A stretch of 64,000 nt of DNA from Suilimivivens aceti (GTDB taxonomy: Bacteria > Bacillota > Clostridia > Lachnospirales > Lachnospiraceae), in assembly GCF_025567405.1 (NCBI RefSeq), contig NZ_JAOQKJ010000004.1, positions 62,001 through 126,000 of the forward strand, in the 5' to 3' direction. This document shows positions 43,714-50,748 of the stretch, in pieces (position 1 is the stretch's first letter; the number at the start of each line of letters is the position of its first letter). The translations under genes were made by a program, and so were the position numbers. The notes under the pieces were generated by a model that did not search any database, was not told where the DNA came from, and worked only from the letters and a program-made list of their open reading frames with translations.

Positions 43714-45804
43714 TTACTGCTGTGCTACATCCTTCATGGAGAAGCTCATTCTGCCCATCTTATCCTTGCCAAGGCATACAACAGTTACCCTGTCTCCTAA
43801 GGTAAGAACATCTTCTACACGATTAATTCTTTCCTTGGCGATCTTGGAAATGTGAACCATTCCTTCCTTGCCGGGTGCGAACTCAACGAATGCACCAAAC
43901 TCCTTGATGCTGACAACAACACCCGTGAAGATCTGCCCTTCCTGATAATCTGTCACAATGGTCTTGATATACTCAAGCGCCTTTGCCATCATGTCAGGAT
44001 CAGTTCCGCATACAGATACCTTACCTTCATCAGTAATGTCGATCTTAACGCCGGTTCTGGCGATAATCTCATTGATGGTCTTTCCTCTCTGTCCAACAAC
44101 ATCACCGATCTTCTCAGGATCGATCTGCAGGGAAATGATCTTCGGTGCATAAGGACCAACCTCCTTACGGGGCTCTGCGATCGCTTTCTTCATGCAATTA
44201 TCCATGATAAAGAGTCTTGCTTCACGGCATCTTGCAATAGCGCCCTCTACGATCGCTCTTGTCAGTCCGTGGATCTTGATATCCATCTGGATCGCAGTAA
44301 TACCTTCTGTAGTACCTGTCACCTTAAAGTCCATATCTCCAAAGAAGTCTTCAAGTCCCTGGATATCTGTCAGAAGCACAAAATCATCATCGCTCTCACC
44401 TGTAACAAGTCCACAGGAAATACCTGCAACCATCTTCCTGATCGGTACACCAGCAGCCATCAGTGACATACAGGATGCACAGGTAGATGCCATAGATGTA
44501 GAACCGTTGGATTCAAAGGTCTCAGATACTGTACGGATCGCATAAGGGAACTCATCCTCAGAAGGAAGCACAGGGATCAGTGCTCTCTCTGCCAGTGCAC
44601 CATGTCCGATCTCTCTTCTTCCGGGTCCTCTGGAAACCTTGGTCTCACCTACAGAATATGCAGGGAAGTTATAATGGTGCATGTAACGCTTGCTTACTTC
44701 ATTTTCATCAAGTCCATCGATCTTCTGCTGTTCTGACAAAGGAGCAAGAGTACATACATTACAGATCTGTGTCTGTCCTCTTGTGAACATTGCAGAGCCA
44801 TGAACTCTGGGGATAATATCAACTTCTGCTGCAAGAGGTCTGATCTGTGTGATCTCACGTCCATCAGGACGCTTGTGATCCTTAAGGATCATCTTGCGGA
44901 CAGTCTTCTTCTCATACTGATAGATTGCATCAGGAAGAAGGGCAAGCCATTCTTCGTTCTCTGCAAAAGCTTCTTCCAGCTTCTCAGTGATCACTCTGAT
45001 ATTCTCTTCACGAACCTGCTTTTCATCTGTAAATACAGCTTCTTCCATTTCTTCAGGAGTTACGACCTCCCTGATCGCTGCAAACAGCTCTTCCGGAACT
45101 GCACAGCTCTCATAAGTATGCTTTGGCTTTCCAACCTCAGCAACGATCTTATCAATAAACTCAATGATCGTCTGGTTGATCTCATGAGCCTTGTAGATTG
45201 CTTCGATCATAGTAGCTTCCGGAATCTCATTGGCTCCTGCTTCGATCATGATCACCTTTTCTCTGGTGGAGGCAACTGTCAGGTTCAGATTTCCCTTCTT
45301 CCACTGCTCCTGGCTTGGGTTGATAACGAATTCTCCGTCTATCATGCCAACCTGAGTCATAGCACAGGGTCCATCAAAAGGAATATCGGAAATGCAGGTT
45401 GCTATTGCAGCACCAAGCATGGCAACAAGCTCGGGACGGCATGCAGGATCTACACTCATAACCATATTATTCAGAGTAACATCATTTCTGTAATCCTTGG
45501 GAAACAGAGGACGCATGGGTCTGTCAATAACACGGCTTGTCAGAATCGCATTCTCACTTGCCTTTCCTTCTCTCTTATTAAAGCCTCCGGGAATTTTACC
45601 TACGGCATAAAGCTTCTCTTCATATTCTACACTAAGTGGGAAGAAATCAATTCCATCCCTTGGTTTCTCAGATGCTGTTGCAGTGGATAATACGGTAGTA
45701 TCACCATAATGCATGAATGCGCATCCGTTTGCCTGCTTGCCTACACGGTTGACATCAACACTGAGTGTACGTCCGGCAAGTTCCATTGAAAACGTCTTGT
45801 ACAT
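43714..45804 (-). CDS. pnp: Polynucleotide phosphorylase
   Basis: A 696-residue 3'-5' phosphorolytic exoribonuclease. Two RNase PH domains (RPMRPLFPKDYRNDV; GRREIGHGALAERAL), a KH domain (about 555-615: GDVVGQRGKTINEIIARTG) and C-terminal S1 (about 620-690: FTGVVVSIKEFGAFVEFAPG). ATG 45804 has GGAG 6 nt upstream. It follows rpsO across a hairpin, the classic rpsO-pnp order. Confidence 0.98.
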   Translation of the reverse strand: MYKTFSMELAGRTLSVDVNRVGKQANGCAFMHYGDTTVLSTATASEKPRDGIDFFPLSVEYEEKLYAVGKIPGGFNKREGKASENAILTSRVIDRPMRPLFPKDYRNDVTLNNMVMSVDPACRPELVAMLGAAIATCISDIPFDGPCAMTQVGMIDGEFVINPSQEQWKKGNLNLTVASTREKVIMIEAGANEIPEATMIEAIYKAHEINQTIIEFIDKIVAEVGKPKHTYESCAVPEELFAAIREVVTPEEMEEAVFTDEKQVREENIRVITEKLEEAFAENEEWLALLPDAIYQYEKKTVRKMILKDHKRPDGREITQIRPLAAEVDIIPRVHGSAMFTRGQTQICNVCTLAPLSEQQKIDGLDENEVSKRYMHHYNFPAYSVGETKVSRGPGRREIGHGALAERALIPVLPSEDEFPYAIRTVSETFESNGSTSMASTCASCMSLMAAGVPIRKMVAGISCGLVTGESDDDFVLLTDIQGLEDFFGDMDFKVTGTTEGITAIQMDIKIHGLTRAIVEGAIARCREARLFIMDNCMKKAIAEPRKEVGPYAPKIISLQIDPEKIGDVVGQRGKTINEIIARTGVKIDITDEGKVSVCGTDPDMMAKALEYIKTIVTDYQEGQIFTGVVVSIKEFGAFVEFAPGKEGMVHISKIAKERINRVEDVLTLGDRVTVVCLGKDKMGRMSFSMKDVAQQ

Positions 45805-45908
45805 AATCTTCTCCTTTTCTCTCTTCATCCTTACCAGCCGGTACAGACCCCTGTTCCGGCCATATGCATAACAGCTCCATGCTTCCATGGCAAACCTGCT
45901 GCATGAAT

Positions 45909-45948
45909 TAAAAGGCGGAGAAACCGAATCTCTTCAGCGCTCCGCCTT
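45909..45948 (-). terminator. Hairpin between rpsO and pnp
   Basis: Minus strand: 9-bp stem AAGGCGGAG / CTCCGCCTT with a 19-nt loop, then TTAA. It could be a leaky terminator for rpsO or an RNA-processing site that controls pnp; both occur at this position in other bacteria. Confidence 0.7.
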
Positions 45949-45959
45949 AAAAACCGATA

Positions 45960-46226
45960 TTACTTTCTTAATCCCAGTTTTTCGATCAGTGCACGGTATC
46001 TGTTGATATCTTTCTTCTTCAGATAATCCAGCAGACCACGTCTCTGACCAACCATCTTGAACATACCTCTTCTGGAGTGGTTATCCTTGGGATGCTGCTT
46101 TAAATGCTCAGTAAGCTCCTGAATTCTTGCAGTCAGAACTGCAACCTGTACTTCAGGTGATCCTGTATCGTTCTCACAGGTAGCATACTCTTTCATAATC
46201 GCGGTTTTCTTTTCCTTTGAAATCAT
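45960..46226 (-). CDS. rpsO: 30S ribosomal protein S15
   Basis: 88 residues: MISKEKKTAIMKEY, TGSPEVQVAVLTARI, HSRRGMFKMVGQRRGLLDYL. Binds the 16S central-domain three-way junction. ATG 46226 has GGAGG 8 nt upstream. It has its own promoter and a roughly 85-nt leader. Confidence 0.98.
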   Translation of the reverse strand: MISKEKKTAIMKEYATCENDTGSPEVQVAVLTARIQELTEHLKQHPKDNHSRRGMFKMVGQRRGLLDYLKKKDINRYRALIEKLGLRK

Positions 46227-46316
46227 TGATTTCTCCTCCTTATTCTTAAACCGCCACAGACTAAACCAGGGTTGGAGTTTCCACAAGTTGGGTCCGGGCT
46301 CAATTCATACGTTTGA

Positions 46317-46345
46317 ATGATAGCACATTTTTTGCTGACTGTAAA
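46317..46345 (-). promoter_or_regulatory. Sigma-A promoter for rpsO-pnp
   Basis: Minus strand: TTTACA (46345-46340), 17-nt spacer, TATCAT (46322-46317). Confidence 0.75.
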
Positions 46346-46407
46346 GTGAAAATTTATTGATATCCAGCTCGATATCCGCCCCGGTATTCCAGCTGTCATT
46401 CCGCCTT

Positions 46408-47427
46408 TTATGCCTGCAGAACACGTACCATTTTGGCAGGTGTCCGATAATTGTAATTAGATATTTTAATCCCCGTCTTTGGACTGCTGGCATGGATCAC
46501 CTGTCCGCCTCCGATATAAATAGCCACATGATTGATCCTTCCTCCCTTGGCATAGAAGATCAGATCTCCCGGCAGAAGCTCATCTGCTGAGATCTTTTTG
46601 CCGCTGTTTGACTGAGTTACAGAAGAATGAGCCAGACTGACCCCGTACTTCTTGAAAATACTCATGACAAATCCGGAGCAGTCTGCCCCCTTTGTCAGGC
46701 TGGTGCCGCCCCATACATAGGGATTCCCCAGAAACTGCTTGGCATACTGGCAGAGCTCCACTCTCACGTCAGATACGCCCTGTCCATAAAGAAGCTCTGT
46801 CATAGTGACTGCTGTTACAAGATCTGACTTCACATCCACATAATCACCGGAAACGTACACCTCTTCATCATCCAGGAATACCTTGATCCAGCCATTCTCC
46901 ATGATCTCGGAGATCTCCAGCTCTTCTCCCTTTGCCACCTGTGTTACCACTTCTGCCGCTGTATCAGGCTCTTCCCTGATATTCAGAGCATCTGCTGAAG
47001 AAACAGCCACTGTCTTTGCTGTCTCCTTTGCCTTTTTCTCCGCCTGATAACCTGAAAGCAGATATTCCGTCTTCACATAGCCTTCTACCTTTCCTGACTT
47101 TATATAAGTCCAGTCTCCCTCTTCCTTCAGTATCTCACATGCGGCTTCCTTGGGAAGCTTTCCGACCAGTTTTCCATTTTCATCAGGCTCCTGACGCACG
47201 TTCAGATTATTCTCTTCCACGTTGCAGATCCCAAGCTCCGTATATCCCCATCTGGTGCCTTCTGCTTCCTTTGCGATTTTTTTGTACTGATCCTCTGTCA
47301 ACTCGCTGGAAAACAGATCCCCTACTCCCGCTGTCAGGAGTTCTTCTGCATTTACCGTCATGACGGGCTCCAGAAGCATACCAGCCATGCAGAGAGCTGC
47401 GACTCCATTTATTACTTTCCTATTCAA
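46408..47427 (-). CDS. Secreted SH3b-NlpC/P60 peptidoglycan endopeptidase
   Basis: 339 residues. Signal peptide (to about VNAEE), two bacterial SH3 domains (about 73-125: NLNVRQEPDENGKLVGKLP; about 147-195: ALNIREEPDTAAEVVTQVA) and a C-terminal NlpC/P60 domain with catalytic Cys in KGADCSGFV, His in INHVAIYIG and the third residue in VIHASS. Predicted to cut D-Glu-diamino-acid bonds in stem peptides. TTG start at 47427 has GGAGG 8 nt upstream. It has its own promoter, whose -10 and start region hold WalR-like half-sites. Confidence 0.95.
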   Translation of the reverse strand: MNRKVINGVAALCMAGMLLEPVMTVNAEELLTAGVGDLFSSELTEDQYKKIAKEAEGTRWGYTELGICNVEENNLNVRQEPDENGKLVGKLPKEAACEILKEEGDWTYIKSGKVEGYVKTEYLLSGYQAEKKAKETAKTVAVSSADALNIREEPDTAAEVVTQVAKGEELEISEIMENGWIKVFLDDEEVYVSGDYVDVKSDLVTAVTMTELLYGQGVSDVRVELCQYAKQFLGNPYVWGGTSLTKGADCSGFVMSIFKKYGVSLAHSSVTQSNSGKKISADELLPGDLIFYAKGGRINHVAIYIGGGQVIHASSPKTGIKISNYNYRTPAKMVRVLQA

Positions 47428-47452
47428 AAAACATTCCTCCAGATATCACTTT

Positions 47453-47491
47453 GTTACAAAATCATTACAAATTTGCAACAACACTATAACA
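47453..47491 (-). promoter_or_regulatory. Array of four WalR-like half-sites, 11-bp spacing
   Basis: Minus strand half-sites TGTTAT (47491-47486), TGTTGC (47480-47475), TGTAAT (47469-47464) and TGTAAC (47458-47453), each separated by exactly 5 nt. The WalR/YycF consensus is TGTWAH-N5-TGTWAH; three of four fit exactly and one has G for A. The array covers the -10 and the early transcribed region of the peptidoglycan hydrolase gene. Confidence 0.65.
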
Positions 47492-47511
47492 AATTATATA
47501 TTATCTGTCAA
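47483..47511 (-). promoter_or_regulatory. Sigma-A promoter for the NlpC/P60 gene
   Basis: Minus strand: perfect TTGACA (47511-47506), 17-nt spacer, TATAGT (47488-47483). The -35 overlaps the stop codon of ribF. Confidence 0.85.
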
Positions 47512-48443
47512 ATATACTGCACTGGCAATTTGTGGTATATTCTTCCCGCTGCAATATCCTTTTCCATCTGTGCTTTCAGCTCTTCCACACTGCCAAACCT
47601 CTGCTCCGGTCTTTTAAAATGAAGAAGTGCCGTCCGGATCTCTTTTCCATACATATCTTCTTTGAAATCATAAAGATAGGTTTCCACACTGATCAGAGAC
47701 GTATTATTCACCGTTGGTTTGTGTCCGATATTGGTAATACCCGGATATTCCCTTCCATCCCAGAAGACCATGGAATAATATACTCCCCTTGGCGGCAGAA
47801 GCTTATCCTTCTCCGGATAAAGATTTAAGGTCGGCATCCCAAGTCTTCTTCCAAGCCGTTTTCCTTCTTCCACCACGCCTGAAACCTCATATGCACTGCC
47901 AAGCAGCTCAGCTGCCATCTCCATGTGTCCCTGTTCGATCTCCTCACGGACATAGGATGAGCTGATCTCTCTGCCATCCTTTCTGATCTTATCTACGATA
48001 TCCACCTCATAGCCAAAGGTATCTGCCATCTTCTGCAGCAGCTCCTGATTTCCCTGTCCCCGGTACCCGAAGGACAGATCTGTTCCCGCTGCTACATAAG
48101 CTGCATGAAGCTGCCCGCAAAGAATCTCTTCAATAAATTTCTCCGGACTGATAGCAGCAGTTTCCGCAGTCAGTGGAAATTCCACCAGCACATCTATCCC
48201 CAGTTCTGCAAAGATCTGCCTTTTTTCCCTTCTGGTCGTCAGCTGTCCTTCTCCTGATTTTCCAAAGAAAACAGAAGCCGGCGGATCAAAGGTAAATACG
48301 ACAGACCTCCTGCCGTTCTCCCTTTCCTTCAGAATATGGGAAAGCAGCAGTCTGTGTCCTTCATGGATGCCATCGAACTTTCCAATTGCTACTGCACTTT
48401 TTCCTTCTATTTCAAACGCTGTTGTGCCTTGAATAATCTGCAT
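47508..48443 (-). CDS. ribF: Bifunctional riboflavin kinase/FAD synthetase
   Basis: 311 residues. N-terminal nucleotidyltransferase (GKFDGIHEGHRLLL; SSYVREEIEQG) makes FAD, C-terminal kinase (GRRLGMPTLNL, GVYYSM) makes FMN. AAAGG lies 10 nt before ATG 48443. Last gene of the rimP-infB operon. Confidence 0.97.
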   Translation of the reverse strand: MQIIQGTTAFEIEGKSAVAIGKFDGIHEGHRLLLSHILKERENGRRSVVFTFDPPASVFFGKSGEGQLTTRREKRQIFAELGIDVLVEFPLTAETAAISPEKFIEEILCGQLHAAYVAAGTDLSFGYRGQGNQELLQKMADTFGYEVDIVDKIRKDGREISSSYVREEIEQGHMEMAAELLGSAYEVSGVVEEGKRLGRRLGMPTLNLYPEKDKLLPPRGVYYSMVFWDGREYPGITNIGHKPTVNNTSLISVETYLYDFKEDMYGKEIRTALLHFKRPEQRFGSVEELKAQMEKDIAAGRIYHKLPVQYI

Positions 48444-48458
48444 ATCATACCGGCCTTT

Positions 48459-49388
48459 CTATTCCGGGAAAAACATCTTCACAGGACAGTACAGTCCCTT
48501 TTCTTCTATATATTCATAAACGCCGTAGAACCTGTCATCCAGCCCGTGGATCCGCACCCGGTATCCCGATGCCTCTTCCGTTTTTACTGCCGCAGCCTTT
48601 TCTGTTCCCGCTGCTTCCAGCTCCGACTTTTTGAGCTGGTTTCCATTCAGCAGTGCTTTCATGCCCGCTTCCTCCACATGCATGACAGGAAGATGCGAAA
48701 ACACCTCTTCTACCGGAAGAACGGCTTCTGAAAGCCTTCCTTCATCCGAAAGCTGCTGCAGCTTTGCAAGTGGATAAGCCTGTCCGATCTGAAAGCTTCC
48801 TACCCTGGTCCTTGTCAGAGATGCCATGGCTCCGCCGCAAAGAAGTGCCTGTCCGATATCATGGCAGAGAGTACGGATATAGGTTCCTTTAGAACAGCTC
48901 ACCCGGATTGTGATCTCCGGCAGCTCCTCCTTAAGAATCTCGATCTCATGGATGGTAATGGGTCTTGCTGCCCGCTCCACTTCTTTTCCTTCCCTCGCCA
49001 GCTCATACAGCTTCTTTCCATTCACCTTCAGGGCAGAATACATGGGTGGAATCTGCAGCTGATCCCCCTGAAAAGAGAAAATGACCTCTCTGATCTGTTC
49101 CTCTGTCACAGTGACCGGATGCTCTTCCAGTATCGTTCCTGTCAGGTCCTGTGTATCTGTCACTACTCCAAGCTTAAGTACAGCCACATATTCTTTGGTT
49201 TTATCTGTCAGCATATCACAGAGCTTTGTTGCTGACCCAAGACAAACAGGAAGAACCCCCACCGCTTCCGGGTCAAGGGTTCCTGTATGTCCGATCTTTT
49301 TCTGTTTGCAAATGCCACGCAGCTTTGCCACTACGTCATGAGAAGTAAAGCCCTTCTCCTTATATACATTGATAATTCCGTGGTACAT
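48459..49388 (-). CDS. truB: tRNA pseudouridine-55 synthase
   Basis: 309 residues. GIINVYKEKGFTSHDVV and the catalytic-Asp motif HTGTLDPEAVGVL, then SKGTYIRTLCHDIG, and a C-terminal PUA-like region. It forms psi55 in the T-loop of tRNA. Follows the DHH gene by 6 nt and precedes ribF. Confidence 0.97.
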   Translation of the reverse strand: MYHGIINVYKEKGFTSHDVVAKLRGICKQKKIGHTGTLDPEAVGVLPVCLGSATKLCDMLTDKTKEYVAVLKLGVVTDTQDLTGTILEEHPVTVTEEQIREVIFSFQGDQLQIPPMYSALKVNGKKLYELAREGKEVERAARPITIHEIEILKEELPEITIRVSCSKGTYIRTLCHDIGQALLCGGAMASLTRTRVGSFQIGQAYPLAKLQQLSDEGRLSEAVLPVEEVFSHLPVMHVEEAGMKALLNGNQLKKSELEAAGTEKAAAVKTEEASGYRVRIHGLDDRFYGVYEYIEEKGLYCPVKMFFPE

Positions 49389-49394
49389 ATTTTC

Positions 49395-50381
49395 TCACTC
49401 TGCTTCTTTTTTATCTGCGTTTTCCTCAAACTGCAGTGCAATCTGCGCGGAAAGATTGTTCACAATATCATGAAACGTTCCCTGCATGGTCACACCGGCT
49501 GCCCGGATGTGTCCGCCACCTCCAAAGAAGGCTGCTACTCTTGCTACATCTATGATCCCGGCTGACCGCAGGCTCACCTTATACTCCAAAGTCCCCGTCT
49601 GATACATAAAGATAGCACATTCTACACCTCTGGTATTACGGAGCTGGCTTACAATACCCTCCAGATCATGGGAATCTGCATTATAAAATGCCATGGTCTT
49701 TTTATCGATCATGCTGACCACACATCTGCCATCCATAAAGAGAATGCTTTCCAGGAGCGCCCTTCCCAGGATCTGATTCTGGATATAGGTCTTCTCATAA
49801 AAGGTACTGCTGATCAGTGCCGGGAAATCAAACCCATATGAGATCAGATGAGATGCGGTCTGCAAGGTCTTTGGTGATGTATTGGAATACTGGAACACAC
49901 CAGTATCGTGTATGATCCCTATGTAAAGCGCCTTTGCAATCTCTGCATCCAGCTCTTCCTTCCGGATCACATCATAGACCAGTTCACTGGCTGAGCTTGC
50001 TGTCGGGATCACATAATTTACATCCCCACAGCCATTTTCATTGCTGATATGATGATCGATATTGATCCTCTTTCCTGCCTGATCAAAAAATTTCTCTGCT
50101 TCACCCAGCCTGCTTTTTTCACAGTCCAGTGCGATAAACACATCATATGGTTCCTGCTGCCCGGAAAAGGTACTGTCAATCTCATCAAAGCCGCTGATAC
50201 AGGAAAAAATATCTCCCGGCTTCTCCAGCATTACCTGTACCCTTGCCCCACTGCACTTCTTTTTCAGATAAAGATATAATCCAAGGCAGGAACCGACACA
50301 GTCCCCATCAGGGCGGATATGTCCGCTGATCCCAATGGTCTTTGCGGCTTTTACTTCTTCATAAATATCAATTACTTTCAT
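49395..50381 (-). CDS. nrnA: DHH/DHHA1 phosphoesterase (NrnA-like)
   Basis: 328 residues. DHH metal motifs GHIRPDGDCVGS, DCEKSR and NIDHHISN, and DHHA1 GGGGHIRAAG. NrnA hydrolyses nanoRNA and 3'-phosphoadenosine 5'-phosphate. ATG 50381 (MKVIDIYEE) has AAGGG 4-5 nt upstream; the start overlaps the end of rbfA by 14 nt. Confidence 0.94.
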   Translation of the reverse strand: MKVIDIYEEVKAAKTIGISGHIRPDGDCVGSCLGLYLYLKKKCSGARVQVMLEKPGDIFSCISGFDEIDSTFSGQQEPYDVFIALDCEKSRLGEAEKFFDQAGKRINIDHHISNENGCGDVNYVIPTASSASELVYDVIRKEELDAEIAKALYIGIIHDTGVFQYSNTSPKTLQTASHLISYGFDFPALISSTFYEKTYIQNQILGRALLESILFMDGRCVVSMIDKKTMAFYNADSHDLEGIVSQLRNTRGVECAIFMYQTGTLEYKVSLRSAGIIDVARVAAFFGGGGHIRAAGVTMQGTFHDIVNNLSAQIALQFEENADKKEAE

Positions 50382-50748
50382 GTTGCCCTTCTTCGTCCTT
50401 TTTGATGACATCATCAATCAGTTTGGACATCCTGACACCGTAAGCAATGGATTCGTCCACGATAAACCGGATCTCCGGTGTATTCCGAAGATTGATCTCC
50501 TTTGCAAGACGGCTTCTGATATATCCTTCGGCACTGTTCAGCCCGGCAAGAGTATCTTCCCTTGCCTTTTCATCTCCATACACGCTGATCCATGCCTTAC
50601 AGGTCTTCAGATCCGGTGCCACCTCTACGGAAAGCACAGAGGTAAGCGGGCTGATCCTTGGATCCTTGATGCCACCTCTGATGATCTCGGCAAGAACCCG
50701 CTGCACCTCACCATTGATCCTTGTATTTTTCATGCTGTTCTTTCTCAC
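50368..50748 (-). CDS. rbfA: Ribosome-binding factor A
   Basis: 126 residues, KH-like: KNTRINGEVQRVLAEIIRG, PDLKTCKAWISVYG, IRFIVDESIAYG. 30S maturation factor. GTG start at 50748 overlaps the infB stop (GTGA), with GGAGG 7 nt upstream. Confidence 0.96.
   Translation of the reverse strand: MRKNSMKNTRINGEVQRVLAEIIRGGIKDPRISPLTSVLSVEVAPDLKTCKAWISVYGDEKAREDTLAGLNSAEGYIRSRLAKEINLRNTPEIRFIVDESIAYGVRMSKLIDDVIKKDEEGQHESN

Noticed and set aside
46360..46385. GATATC-N6-GATATC inverted repeat after the NlpC/P60 gene
   Set aside because: Short AT-rich stem with no clear T tract; not convincing as a terminator or operator.
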